Of a stretch of 64,000 bases of DNA, positions 8,326 through 17,215 are shown piece after piece (the first letter of the stretch is position 1; each line of letters opens with the position of its first letter). Position numbers and translations under genes: made by a program. Source of the DNA: Pseudomonas quercus (GTDB lineage Bacteria > Pseudomonadota > Gammaproteobacteria > Pseudomonadales > Pseudomonadaceae); contig NZ_JAAVJI010000008.1 in the NCBI RefSeq assembly GCF_012033695.1, positions 124,001-188,000 of the forward strand, written 5' to 3'. The notes beneath the pieces are model-generated. The model was not told where the DNA came from. It worked only from the letters and a program-made list of their open reading frames with translations, and did no database searches.

Positions 8326-11300
8326 ATGTCCCTTGATACCCCACTGTCACTGCCTGATCTTCAAGGCCTTATCGCACCCCGCTTGCCAGGCTGGCTGGCT
8401 GGCGCGTCCGCCACGCAGGTAGCCGAAGTTCACGCGCTGTGCGAACGCGCACACGTTTCGCGGGAAAACCTCCAAGCCCAAGTCGAGGCAGCGCCGCACT
8501 ACGACGCGTTCGTTCGGCATTTGATGACGCCGTTATTTGCCACGCTTGGCGAACCTGGGCTAAACCCTGACCACGCCGTGCTGTATTGGGTGAGCCCCAG
8601 CGAGGAAGAACCTCCGCTCACCTGCACCCTGCTACAGGCAGCATTGCGTAGTTTTACCGCCGATGATACCGAGCCGGCAGCGTATGGCGCGGGCTCTGGC
8701 CTCTATCATCGTGCACCGGGCAAAGAGCCTGCTGCTGACCTGCAGCGGCCCCTGGCCTTCACGCCCTGGGCCTTTGCTCAGGCCTGCAGAGCGCTGGACC
8801 CCGGAGCTCAGTTTTCGGCTGAACTGGGCCGCTATCTGCCGGCGACTGTGGCTGAACCGCTGTCGATTGATAACGTGGCAGGGGCGTTCGTTGAGGCAGA
8901 CCGTGATGCGCTGGCTGCTGAAGCCTGTATTGCGATGCTTCGGGGAACGTTGGACACCCTAGGGCAGGGGATGCTCTATAGCGCAGGCGCCCTCATCGAA
9001 GCCCCAACCCAAGCGCCGGCTGTGGCAATGCCCGCTCAGGCTAAAGCACTGAAAGTCTCGGGGTTCGAGCTGGACCGTGTACTAGTGGTGATCGCTGACG
9101 AGAACGGGCCCACGGGCCGGCCTTGTGTCTTGTACATCCCCAACGACCCCCACAGCCCTTTGACTCAATTTGAGAGCTTCGATGCCATGGCCAAGGAAGT
9201 GGAGCGTCGGGTTCATCATCCGGCGTACTTGCGGTTCCTTTCAGGCTATGTCGGGCTGGGCAACGAAGCTGCCTTCGTGCGGGCTATAGAAGGGGTCCCG
9301 TCGGACGATTTCGACCAGTGGTTCCGCGCGGTCGTGAACCCTATCGAAGCTTGGACGCTCGCTGTTCGGCTTATCCAGCAACAGCCCCCGTTCGAGCCGC
9401 CTAAGGTTTGGCTTGCCCTGACGCAACTTAACGGCACATTTGCCGAGCGCTATACCCGCTGGCGTGCACAGCGGCTATCAGATGCGGCCGTACTGGCCAC
9501 GCCTGTCGAGCGCCTGGACCGGCTGGCCATACAGGCGCGTCACGCACAATGGGTTGCCATCGGTGAGCAGCTGGGGCTGTTCGTAGCGTCCTTCATTCCT
9601 GGGGTAGGCCAGGTTATCGGTGTGTATTCCATGGTACAGGCCATGCGCACCGTATTCGAGGCATCCCGCGCCTGGGCAAAAGGGGACGAGCGCCAGGCGC
9701 GCGCGTTGCTGTTCAGCTCACTGGAAAATACCGGCTACCTGCTGGCATCGCCTCATCCGGTGGCGGATGCGCCTGCTCAAACATTGACAGACCGTTTAAG
9801 GATGATTGTGGACGCCGCTGGCGACTGCCGCTTATGGGTGCCGGACCTGCACCTGCTAGGTAGCAGGGAAACACCCCCTGCGGCCGGTGAACTAGACGCC
9901 GCAGGCATGCTCAGCGACGGCCAGCGCCGCTGGATAAAGCTAAACGATCATTACATTGAAGTGGAGCCTGGGGCCACGGCCTGGCAGGCCCAGCCGGTGT
10001 TACCGGCCGATTATCCTGGCGTGGCGCCCAGGTTGCTGAGCAATGGCCACGGAGGGTGGCGTGGCGAATATGAAAACCCAGGCCAATGGCGCGGCGTTGA
10101 GCTGGTTCGTCGAGGTGGCACTGAAGCTCACGGCCTGGATGACACCCAAGTAGCGCTGGCCCACGACCTGGCCGGTTACGACGACGCTGCGCTTCAAGCC
10201 CGTGCCTGGCGCAATGAGCCTCTGCCTGGGAGGCTACGATACCACCTGCGCCGCAGAACCATTGGCCTTGCACTGTCCCGCGCCATAGCAGGCCTAAAGG
10301 AAAACCGCCGGCTCCCCTGGCTCCACCCAGATCTGGTTCGTCCATTGGCCGATGTGCCGGGCTGGCCTGCCGATCTAGGGCTAGAGGTGGTAAATGGGGA
10401 CGGGGAGGTGCTCAGTCTTCATCCTGATGCAGCGCTGACGGTGCGGTTGAGTGCGCAGGGGCTGTCCGACGGCACGTGGCCTGCCGACGTTATCGCTCAG
10501 ATGCACGCCAATCAGCTGTCTACGCTTATCAGGCTCGGCGAATCAACAGAGGCCTTTATGCAGCGCCTCTCTGAACAGTGGGTAGCCCAGCTGGAGCATG
10601 CGCAATGGCAGCTGATTCACCGGATGAGCCAAGGCTCGATCGGCGACCCTGCTGTTGCCACCTTGGTCAGGCAGTTTAAGTCACTACCAGAGCAAGTCGC
10701 TGCCGAGCTGGCGGCTGCCTGCGACAGCCGCCAACGTGAAATGCTGGAGGCCGGCCGGGTGCCGCTAGCGATCGCAGAGGAGGCGGCCCAAGCCCAACGC
10801 GAGCTACGTATCAGCCTGTGCTGCGAGGCCGTTCACGACGGTTATCCTACAGCAGATGCCCAGCGGCTGATCAGCACATTGCCTACGGTATTAGCGCCAG
10901 GTGAAGGCCAGCTAAGCTTAGCGCACTGGGCAGAGCCAGGGAGGCGCGAGCGGTTAGCGGCACTAGCGATGGGCCAGCGCGGTGAAGTACGCAAGACGTT
11001 GGGCATGATAGCGGATACGCGTCGCTTTTTCCGGCCCCCCCTGCGCGTGCACGATGGCAGGGTGGGGTATTCCCTCAGTGGTCGCGGCCCCGGTGCCAGT
11101 ACGGTCACCTCGACGACCGATGTATTGACTACTTTATTACGCCAACTCTACCCCGACTTGAGCCCACGGTCCCTCCAGGCGATAAGGGCCGAAATCGGCG
11201 AGGGGCCAGCGGCCCTTCAAGAGCTAGGTCGTCGGCAACGTGAATTGAACGATCTGCACGTGGCTCTGATGGATTGGCGGGAGCAGTCACCGGCGGGTCC

Positions 11301-13287
11301 AAACCATGACATGCGGGTGCGAGAAGCACGTGATGTAGCGGCTTCCCTCATCCTGCGCACTTGGCAGCGCAGCTACGAGTCGCCTGATGCACGGTTCATG
11401 GATGGCACGGTGCGCCACATATTTAACCTGTCTCATCTTCGCTTAGAGGGCCCACTGCCGCCTTTGCAATGCACCTTTGGCCAAGTGCTGGAGGTGCACT
11501 TGGCCGACATGGCCCTGGAGCGTGTAGATGCCCAATTCCTACAGCTTTTCCCCAATGCCCATGTATTGGACCTCAGCGACAATACGCTGCTGGAATTGCC
11601 CCAAGGGCCGGCCTGGCTGAGCCGCTTGCGCCAGGTAGAACTGCGTAATATTGGCCCCCACTGTGCCGGCCAGGTCATGGACTGGCTTCGCCCCTGCATC
11701 GGTTCGCTGCAAAGCCTGGCCTTGTCGCATAACCCTTCACTACCCGGCCGGCGCGTACTGGAAGCTATTGGTGCATTTACGTGGCTAACCGATCTGGAAC
11801 TTGATGACAATACACTCACGCTAACGCCTGCGAGCCAGGGTGCGTTCAATGGCTTGGTAAACCTTCAGACCTTGTCCCTTGATGGCAACCCTTTGTTCCT
11901 TCCACCACGGATCAGCAACCTTATTCACCTTAGCTGGCTTTCGCTGGCCGACGCCCAGCTGGAGGCCTTGCCACCAGGGTTGGAGCAGTTAATGGGCGCC
12001 TCCAATCTTCGCCTTACCTACGTCAACCTAGCAGGCAACCGCATCGCTCATCTCCCTAGCCTCACACATACAGAGTTCTTCAGGCGCACGTCTCAAAGCC
12101 CGATCGTCACAGCCCCCGGGCTTGAATTCATCCTTGACGCCAACCCGCTGGATGAAGCTTCAGTGGCTCAGCTCGACGAGGCGGGTATTGACTATAATCC
12201 GTTGACGGTAATGGAAATACAACACGGTATGAACGACAGCGATTTCGAAGATCGCTGGTTATCAGGTGCTGCGCCTACCCTGCAAGCGCAGGTTCACGCT
12301 GCCCGAGAGACACCTGCCGCCCGGCCGTTCTTTGATGTGCTGAGCCGTATCGTTCACACCGCGCCCTATGTCCGCGCGACCCGAGAAGATCAGCGTGGTG
12401 AGGTGCTCGGCCGTGCCTGGGACCTGGCCAGCCTGATGCTTTCGCCTACTGAGCATGCTCTTCCAGGGCTGACCGAGCTGCGGGACAGGTTATACGACAT
12501 GGCTACCGAAGCCTCGGCTACCTGCGGCGACGGTATTGTGCTTACGTTGGATCAGTTCGAAGCCGAAGTTGCGGTATGGCGAGCCATCGCCGGCTCCATG
12601 TCAACCGGGGAAGGTGCCCCCTTGCGAGAGGCCGCCATAGTGGCACGCCGTAGTTTCAGGCAGGCCCTGCTAGACGCACAGGCACAGCGCCTGGTGCGAG
12701 CACGTTCTGCAAGGCTGGCGGGAGAGGTTGCCACGGACCCGGCAACTGACCTGAGCGATGACCTGCCGAACCATCAATTGGCCATGGGGGTGGATGAGGT
12801 AGAGGTGCGCCTTGTGCTTCGCCAGCGCTTGCAGACCACGCTCGACCTGCCGCCAGTTAGTGAGCGCCTGTACGATGCAATAATCAGCGAAGGCACGGCC
12901 GGGCGAATCGCTGAACGAGTGCGGGCACTGGACACATTGGATGGGTTCAGTGACTGGTTGGTTGACCATCAGAATACATGGAGGGAGGCCCTTGAAAGGC
13001 GCTACGCCGACAGGCTCGATAGCGTGAGAGAACCCTATTATCAGGCCCTGGAACACGTCTTGGCCCTGGCCGCAGGCGAGCTGCCGGATCAGCCGCTCTC
13101 GCCGGGCGCACTGGACACGCTTTCAGCAATGGCTCCGGATGTTGCATGGCAAAACCCGGCGGGGCCGGTGTCAGCACCTGTGCTGAATGAGCACCAGGCT
13201 CAGGTTTTGTGCAATCGACTCCGAGATCAATCCAATATGGCGGCCCGGCAGCTGCTGCTACAGCTTACCCGTGACCTGATCGGCTGA
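8326..13287 (+). CDS. Giant NEL-type E3 ubiquitin ligase effector, paralog 1
   Basis: A 1653-residue protein. The first 600 or so residues resemble the dermonecrotic-toxin-like N-terminal module (DUF6543) of large Pseudomonas NEL proteins, with HAVLYWVSPSEEE and a hydrophobic SFIPGVGQVIGVYSMV segment. Residues 1055-1270 carry leucine-rich repeats (LDLSDNTLLELPQG, LSLDGNPLFLPP). The C-terminal NEL domain has the catalytic Cys1400 in the CxD motif TCGDGIVLTLDQFE and the later VDEVEVRLVLRQRL helix. NEL enzymes (IpaH, SspH, SlrP) form a ubiquitin thioester and act inside eukaryotic cells. No signal peptide is visible and no secretion system is encoded in the window. It is paralogous to 21697-26781. 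Confidence 0.9.
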   Translation: MSLDTPLSLPDLQGLIAPRLPGWLAGASATQVAEVHALCERAHVSRENLQAQVEAAPHYDAFVRHLMTPLFATLGEPGLNPDHAVLYWVSPSEEEPPLTCTLLQAALRSFTADDTEPAAYGAGSGLYHRAPGKEPAADLQRPLAFTPWAFAQACRALDPGAQFSAELGRYLPATVAEPLSIDNVAGAFVEADRDALAAEACIAMLRGTLDTLGQGMLYSAGALIEAPTQAPAVAMPAQAKALKVSGFELDRVLVVIADENGPTGRPCVLYIPNDPHSPLTQFESFDAMAKEVERRVHHPAYLRFLSGYVGLGNEAAFVRAIEGVPSDDFDQWFRAVVNPIEAWTLAVRLIQQQPPFEPPKVWLALTQLNGTFAERYTRWRAQRLSDAAVLATPVERLDRLAIQARHAQWVAIGEQLGLFVASFIPGVGQVIGVYSMVQAMRTVFEASRAWAKGDERQARALLFSSLENTGYLLASPHPVADAPAQTLTDRLRMIVDAAGDCRLWVPDLHLLGSRETPPAAGELDAAGMLSDGQRRWIKLNDHYIEVEPGATAWQAQPVLPADYPGVAPRLLSNGHGGWRGEYENPGQWRGVELVRRGGTEAHGLDDTQVALAHDLAGYDDAALQARAWRNEPLPGRLRYHLRRRTIGLALSRAIAGLKENRRLPWLHPDLVRPLADVPGWPADLGLEVVNGDGEVLSLHPDAALTVRLSAQGLSDGTWPADVIAQMHANQLSTLIRLGESTEAFMQRLSEQWVAQLEHAQWQLIHRMSQGSIGDPAVATLVRQFKSLPEQVAAELAAACDSRQREMLEAGRVPLAIAEEAAQAQRELRISLCCEAVHDGYPTADAQRLISTLPTVLAPGEGQLSLAHWAEPGRRERLAALAMGQRGEVRKTLGMIADTRRFFRPPLRVHDGRVGYSLSGRGPGASTVTSTTDVLTTLLRQLYPDLSPRSLQAIRAEIGEGPAALQELGRRQRELNDLHVALMDWREQSPAGPNHDMRVREARDVAASLILRTWQRSYESPDARFMDGTVRHIFNLSHLRLEGPLPPLQCTFGQVLEVHLADMALERVDAQFLQLFPNAHVLDLSDNTLLELPQGPAWLSRLRQVELRNIGPHCAGQVMDWLRPCIGSLQSLALSHNPSLPGRRVLEAIGAFTWLTDLELDDNTLTLTPASQGAFNGLVNLQTLSLDGNPLFLPPRISNLIHLSWLSLADAQLEALPPGLEQLMGASNLRLTYVNLAGNRIAHLPSLTHTEFFRRTSQSPIVTAPGLEFILDANPLDEASVAQLDEAGIDYNPLTVMEIQHGMNDSDFEDRWLSGAAPTLQAQVHAARETPAARPFFDVLSRIVHTAPYVRATREDQRGEVLGRAWDLASLMLSPTEHALPGLTELRDRLYDMATEASATCGDGIVLTLDQFEAEVAVWRAIAGSMSTGEGAPLREAAIVARRSFRQALLDAQAQRLVRARSARLAGEVATDPATDLSDDLPNHQLAMGVDEVEVRLVLRQRLQTTLDLPPVSERLYDAIISEGTAGRIAERVRALDTLDGFSDWLVDHQNTWREALERRYADRLDSVREPYYQALEHVLALAAGELPDQPLSPGALDTLSAMAPDVAWQNPAGPVSAPVLNEHQAQVLCNRLRDQSNMAARQLLLQLTRDLIG

Positions 13288-13294
13288 CCCTATG

Positions 13295-13329
13295 CCCGGG
13301 CGCCCAGGCAATACATAGGGGCGCTCGGG
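13295..13329. terminator. Hairpin between convergent genes
   Basis: CCCGGGCGCCC (13295-13305) pairs with GGGCGCTCGGG (13319-13329) with a single G-U pair. It lies just after the stop of the NEL gene and just before the stop of the opposing SCP2 gene, so it may end transcription from both sides. There is no T-run on the + strand. Confidence 0.4.
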
Positions 13330-13340
13330 TGGGGTACGCA

Positions 13341-13655
13341 TTATACGGGGAACAACTCGCTCAGTTTCATGGCGAGCATCATGTCGCCTTCGGCACGCAG
13401 CTTACCCTGCATGAATGCCTGCATGCCGTCGGTATCACCGCTCACGATGCCTTCAAGGGTTTCGCTGTCCATCACCAGCGTGACGCTGGCGTCCGGGTTC
13501 TCACCCTGCTGGATATCACAGGCACCGTCCTTTACCACCAGGTTAAAGTGTTTGTCTTCGTCAATGCGAAAGCCAAACACCAAGTCCAGCCCCGCTGCGG
13601 CAGACGGGTTGAATTTCGATTTCATGGTTTCGATGGCTTTGTTTGCGTCGCTCAT
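13341..13655 (-). CDS. SCP2 sterol-binding domain protein
   Basis: A 104-residue single-domain SCP2 protein starting MSDANKAIETMKSKFNP. Family features are LVFGFRIDEDKHFNLVVKDGAC, PDASVTLVMDSETLEGIVSGD and the C-terminal KLRAEGDMMLAMKLSELF, which closes the lipid pocket. The fold binds hydrophobic ligands such as fatty acyl chains; the ligand here is unknown. The start at 13655 fits the family length. In the ancestral locus it would have been divergent from sohB; the satellite at 13940 now separates them. Confidence 0.85.
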   Translation of the reverse strand: MSDANKAIETMKSKFNPSAAAGLDLVFGFRIDEDKHFNLVVKDGACDIQQGENPDASVTLVMDSETLEGIVSGDTDGMQAFMQGKLRAEGDMMLAMKLSELFPV

Positions 13656-13939
13656 GAGCAGTCCTGTTCGGTCAGGTAGAGATAGGTCTTCACGCCAAGG
13701 GGCAGCACTGATGTGCTTGCACTTCACACCCGGTTGATGCTCAGGGATAGGCAGCGTGAGGGCAGGTTAGAAGCCCTCGGAAACGCTGTCAACGAAATTC
13801 ATACGATCGTTTCAAAAGAGTGTTTCATTTTTAGTGCAGGTTTTGCATGCCGTTGTTCGCCCGACACTGAACCACAGCTACCGCCCCGTCACACTCGCCG
13901 GTATGCTTGGACACGTTTTCAATCTGCTGCAGGAGCTAC
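13656..13939. promoter_or_regulatory. Former SCP2/sohB divergent promoter region, now left flank of the element
   Basis: About 285 bp without a gene. It must contain the SCP2 promoter on the minus strand. On the plus strand it ends with AGGAG five bases before GTG (13941), which is the native ribosome site and start of sohB. After integration this promoter and ribosome site read into a 9-codon remnant and then into the integrase. No -35/-10 pair could be fixed by eye. Confidence 0.5.
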
Positions 13940-13957
13940 TGTGGAGTTTCTCTCCGA
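13940..13957 (+). repeat. Left attachment core (attL)
   Basis: TGTGGAGTTTCTCTCCGA, identical to 20591-20608. It begins one base before the native GTG start of sohB. Beyond the core the left copy continues into a 9-codon frame that stops at TAG (13968-13970), so it leaves only a truncated start of sohB. Confidence 0.85.
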
Positions 13958-14001
13958 CTCAGCCATTTAGGGCCAACCCCAAGTAACACAAGGGTTTCGC
14001 C

Positions 14002-15453
14002 ATGGATGCTCCAGTAACCTCCTCAAAAGCCTGTCACGAACTGTTAGAAACTGCGCTCGCTGAGCCTTGGATTTATCGTAGAGATGGCCGATATAGCCTC
14101 AGGGTGCGTCCTGTAGGGTCCAAGCGATCCTGCACCGTCGCCTTGAAGACGACCAATAGGGCAGTGGCAATGACACACGCAACACGACTCCTCTCTACCT
14201 TGCGAGCCTTTCACCTCGACCAGCCCAATGCCACATGGCAGGAGCTTCAAGGGCGCCTTAAGGAAATCGCTGAGGACATCCTCAACACCCGCTCCATCTG
14301 GTCACAGATTGATATGGGCATAGGGCAGGTCTATTCAGATATCCGTGAGGACCTCGCTGAGATTGCTGCTACGGAGCCTTTGAGCTATGCAGGTGCCCGT
14401 GCTGTGATGATGGGGACAAGGATCATGGGGGCTGGTGAAGAACGGCTCCAGGGCAACCTTAAGCCCCTTTTGGGTATCATTGAAGAATTAGATCAGATAG
14501 GCAGCAGACATAGCTCCAAGCTATCCTTGCCTGTCCCTATCTGTAAGACTGCCCCTAACGAAATCCTCCAGGCTACTCAAGCCACCTCTGTGACCTTCAG
14601 CACTCTTTACGAAGCCTTCAAGGCAGAACGGGGAGGGGACCTTGCGCCTACTACCAAGAAGAACCACGAGGCCTGCACACGGACCATAGCGGCGATCCTT
14701 GGGGACCTTGATCTATCCACCCATACGCGGGCCAATATGCTCAGCCTTAGGGACTCTCTCACGGAGACCCGCGTGCCGGGCACTGTGAACAAGCTTATGA
14801 CTCACGCTTCCATGGTCATTAGCTGGGGCGTCACAACAGGGCTACTGAAACACGACTACAGCAAAGGTCTGACCATCAAGAAGGGCGCTGAGAGCAAGCG
14901 TACAGCCTTCCTTAAGGACCATCTGGATAGCCTCAAGGCTTGGGCTTTGGGATTGCCTGAAGGCGATTGGAAGCAAGCCGCTATGCTCCTTGGGATTGCC
15001 TCAGGGGCTCGCATAGGCGAAATCCATCAGTTGCACGGCAAGGATATCTATAAGCAGGATGGCCAATGGATGATGTCCATCAACGATGAGGACGGCAAGA
15101 CCCTTAAGAACAAGTTCAGTCGCCGTGTAGTGCCGCTGGTGGGTCTTCCCGAGGCAATCCTTGAGGCGCTCTCAGGTGTCGAAGGTAAGGTCTTCAAGCC
15201 ATCCAAAAGTGGATTCGACCAGATGCTGAATCAGGTTATCCGAGATGTCTTGGGGACTGATACGGGTACTGGGTTGTCGTTCCACTCGCTGAGGCACTCA
15301 CTGGCTTCAGACCTGAAGGGCTCTGGGGTGTCCCTTGGGGTAGCTCAGGCGATCTTGGGGCACTCGTCAGGTGCCATAGCGTTTGACCTGTATGGCGGCA
15401 ATGCGACCGCATCAATGGGGTTGATGGTGGAGGCTTTAAGGCTCGTTAGGTAA
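14002..15453 (+). CDS. int: Tyrosine recombinase (phage-type integrase)
   Basis: A 483-residue site-specific recombinase. The C-terminal catalytic domain shows Arg337 in SGARIGEIHQL, His428-x-x-Arg431 in FHSLRHSLASDL, His454 in LGHSSG and the nucleophile Tyr464 in FDLYGG. The middle part (about 200-290) looks like the core-binding SAM-like domain (TLYEAFKAERGG, TRTIAAILGDLDL). It starts 44 bp after attL, the usual place for an integrase. An AAGGG lies about 8 nt before the ATG. No phage promoter precedes it, so it is probably read from the captured sohB promoter (inference). No separate excisionase was recognised. Confidence 0.93.
   Translation: MDAPVTSSKACHELLETALAEPWIYRRDGRYSLRVRPVGSKRSCTVALKTTNRAVAMTHATRLLSTLRAFHLDQPNATWQELQGRLKEIAEDILNTRSIWSQIDMGIGQVYSDIREDLAEIAATEPLSYAGARAVMMGTRIMGAGEERLQGNLKPLLGIIEELDQIGSRHSSKLSLPVPICKTAPNEILQATQATSVTFSTLYEAFKAERGGDLAPTTKKNHEACTRTIAAILGDLDLSTHTRANMLSLRDSLTETRVPGTVNKLMTHASMVISWGVTTGLLKHDYSKGLTIKKGAESKRTAFLKDHLDSLKAWALGLPEGDWKQAAMLLGIASGARIGEIHQLHGKDIYKQDGQWMMSINDEDGKTLKNKFSRRVVPLVGLPEAILEALSGVEGKVFKPSKSGFDQMLNQVIRDVLGTDTGTGLSFHSLRHSLASDLKGSGVSLGVAQAILGHSSGAIAFDLYGGNATASMGLMVEALRLVR
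14032..14048 (+). repeat. Possible integrase arm site, left
   Basis: TGTCACGAActGTTAGA, matching 15 of 17 bases of 20520-20536 in the same orientation. The two copies lie just inside the two attachment cores (75 and 55 bp away). This is where lambda-type integrases bind arm sites. The left copy is inside the integrase coding sequence. Confidence 0.4.
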
Positions 15454-15494
15454 AGGCGATTCAAGCGTATCGTTATTAAACCAGAGGATAGAGT

Positions 15495-16157
15495 ATGTCT
15501 AAATATGTCGCGCCCGCATTTAATAAAACAGCTTTCAACTGTCCTCGCTGCGAAGCGTATGCAAAGTTTGACTGGGCTGCGCCTTCTTGCTACTTCGGTA
15601 ATAGCTATCAATCGCTCCCAATAAGAGTTTCTCGCTGCTCTCATTGCGGAATGGATTCATACTGGCACCTTCCAGATGACGCAGAAGAAAGGGCGTATAT
15701 GATTATACCCAACGCCACGCTCGCTCCTATGCCTCACCCTGAAGCGCCTGAAGACATAAAGTCGGATTACATGGAGGCTCGCGAGATTGCGGTACGCTCT
15801 CCAAGAGGTAGCGCAGCTCTTTTGCGGTTATGTATTCAGAAACTGTGCATTGAGTTGGGGGAGAAAGGAAAGAATATTAATGATGATATAGGAAGTCTTG
15901 TGGCCAAGGGATTACCTATACAGATCCAACAGGCCTTGGATGTTGTACGCGTAATAGGCAATAATGCAGTTCATCCTGGGAAAATTGCCTCTGAGGACGT
16001 TGCGGAAATTTGTCAAACGCTTTTCACTCTTTTTAATGCAGTTGTGGAAGATCGAATCGCACGGCCAAAGGCGCTCGACGCCCTTTATAAAGGACTTCCT
16101 GAGGGGATTCTTGAAGGAATAGCCAAGCGTGACAACAAAGCAGATCTTCCAGATTAA
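15495..16157 (+). CDS. DUF4145 protein with N-terminal zinc ribbon
   Basis: A 220-residue soluble protein. The N-terminus has a four-cysteine zinc-ribbon pattern, CPRCEAY then CSHCGMDSYW. The helical DUF4145 domain follows, with LLRLCIQKLCIELGEKGKNINDDI and VVRVIGNNAVHPGK. DUF4145 is found alone and attached to restriction and other defence proteins; no reaction is known. It follows the integrase with a 41-bp gap and precedes the first phage promoter, so it would be expressed with the integrase during the quiet state. That makes immunity or superinfection control a reasonable guess, not more. Its TAA stop is also the first three bases of the phage-type promoter. Confidence 0.8.
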   Translation: MSKYVAPAFNKTAFNCPRCEAYAKFDWAAPSCYFGNSYQSLPIRVSRCSHCGMDSYWHLPDDAEERAYMIIPNATLAPMPHPEAPEDIKSDYMEAREIAVRSPRGSAALLRLCIQKLCIELGEKGKNINDDIGSLVAKGLPIQIQQALDVVRVIGNNAVHPGKIASEDVAEICQTLFTLFNAVVEDRIARPKALDALYKGLPEGILEGIAKRDNKADLPD

Positions 16158-16177
16158 AAACCCTCACTATGGACACA
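16155..16177 (+). promoter_or_regulatory. T7/T3-group phage RNA polymerase promoter, copy 1
   Basis: TAAAAACCCTCACTATGG covers -17 to +1, followed by ACACA. The CTCACTAT core is identical to the T7 promoter, and ACCCTCACTA is identical to T3. As I recall the gh-1 consensus, the first 18 positions match fully and 21 of 23 match overall. The -17 T is the first base of the upstream TAA stop. +1 would be G at 16172. Confidence 0.75.
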
Positions 16178-16452
16178 GGGGCTCATAAGGTCCCTCGTGT
16201 CATATCTTCCGGGCTCCTCAGCGGGCCCGACCAGAGACCACCGAGACGCCAAGAGTCCAACCATAAGATGCCCCGAAGGGCGCCTTGCGGGTAAGCCAAC
16301 GTCCGAAGCCCTCGGGTAAGCGGATTGAAACCATCCGGCTCCAGAAGGTAGGAGCACAGCTTGATAATGTCGCGATGGGGGATCACTCCTGTTGAGACCA
16401 TGCACGGGATTGGGGCCACCGTGTATCGCTCAAGTTGTAAGGGGGCCTTTAT
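16178..16452 (+). other. Long untranslated leader after phage promoter 1
   Basis: About 275 bp with no plus-strand gene. It is GC-rich compared with the tract that follows and contains several short self-complementary pieces. A minus-strand reading frame (16183-16401) lacks a ribosome site and I do not accept it. It may be a structured leader, a small RNA or a packaging or control site. Confidence 0.35.
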
Positions 16453-16532
16453 CTTAAAGATTATCTTTAGATAACTCTTGTAATTATTATCTTATAAAAT
16501 ATCTATTATCTTATCTAAAGATCAACTTTAAG
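16453..16532. repeat. AT-rich inverted repeat, candidate replication origin or operator
   Basis: Two 22-nt arms (16453-16474 and 16511-16532) are complementary at 20 of 22 positions and separated by 36 nt. The whole tract is almost pure A/T with a few C/G. The left arm also contains its own small palindrome, AAAGATtATCTTT. It sits downstream of phage promoter 1. In T7 the primary origin is a phage promoter followed by an AT-rich tract, so the same use is possible; a repressor operator is the alternative. Confidence 0.5.
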
Positions 16533-16589
16533 AATCTTCAGTTAGGATGGGTCTACGACCAATACCATCCCATCATAAGGAGAACCACT

Positions 16590-16928
16590 ATGACCACCTT
16601 AATCGTTTGTCTGTCAAGCTCAAGGCTTACCGACGAACATCTTAACCTGTTGTCTACAACCTTTCCCCATCAAGCCCGTATTCAATTCATAGAAATGCTT
16701 AGGGTCATGGGCGATACGAACTTACCATTCCGGTCCTATGAAGCAGGCACCGTTACCTTCGACCGTGAACAACTACTCCAGGCCATAGCTTTCAGGACTT
16801 CCCCTAAGGCCGCCCAGAGGTTAGCCTCGTTACTGGATCAGGGAATGTGTCCCCAAGCCCTGGCAAGTGCCCGCTTGAAGGTGCCCATGGAGCCCGGCTC
16901 CAAGATCAGCTTAAGGGGTGCCAGATGA
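16590..16928 (+). CDS. Unknown small protein of the satellite (112 aa)
   Basis: A 112-residue soluble protein starting MTTLIVCLSSSRLTDEHLNLL. An AAGGAG site lies 8 nt before the ATG. I recognise no domain. The middle (FDREQLLQAIAFRTSPKAAQRLASLLDQG) is helical and might contact DNA or protein. It is the first gene after phage promoter 1 and the AT-rich tract, and its TGA overlaps the ATG of the next gene (ATGA), so the two are translationally coupled. By position it would be among the first products made once a helper polymerase is present. Confidence 0.65.
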   Translation: MTTLIVCLSSSRLTDEHLNLLSTTFPHQARIQFIEMLRVMGDTNLPFRSYEAGTVTFDREQLLQAIAFRTSPKAAQRLASLLDQGMCPQALASARLKVPMEPGSKISLRGAR

Positions 16929-17215
16929 GAGACGAAAGATTCCACTTTTCAGATCACTCCATTGACCAAGGCTGGAACTTCTACTTTGTTAAGGCAAAGC
17001 TCCTGCTTGAACGGGATATGACCCAGGCACTTGGCTTTGCTATTAGGGAAGCAGCCTTTCACCGGGGGCCCCTTGAGCACCTTCGTAAAGCCCTAAGACC
17101 TCAGCATTTCTACGTGGTGTCTACTTTCATCAACGAATACGGATTGACGCTTGATGAGGTCATTGGAGCCTTCAGGCTGTCCTCCAGGGTCGATGGCCCG
17201 AAGGCTATGTCGTAA
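16925..17215 (+). CDS. Unknown small protein of the satellite (96 aa)
   Basis: A 96-residue protein starting MRDERFHFSDHSIDQGWNF. Its ATG overlaps the stop of the previous gene by four bases. It is rich in charged and aromatic residues (FYFVKAKLLLERDMTQALGFAIREAAFHRGP) and probably helical. No family recognised. Its TAA stop at 17213-17215 doubles as the -17 to -15 bases of phage promoter 2, so its end cannot shift without damaging the promoter. Confidence 0.65.
   Translation: MRDERFHFSDHSIDQGWNFYFVKAKLLLERDMTQALGFAIREAAFHRGPLEHLRKALRPQHFYVVSTFINEYGLTLDEVIGAFRLSSRVDGPKAMS

Noticed and set aside
13940..13957. Integration into a tRNA or tmRNA gene
   Set aside because: The repeat lies in the start of a protein gene (sohB). 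No tRNA-like cloverleaf is seen at either end.
16183..16401. Minus-strand frame in the leader of the satellite (possible repressor)
   Set aside because: It has no Shine-Dalgarno before the ATG and no helix-turn-helix or other domain. I treat the region as untranslated.
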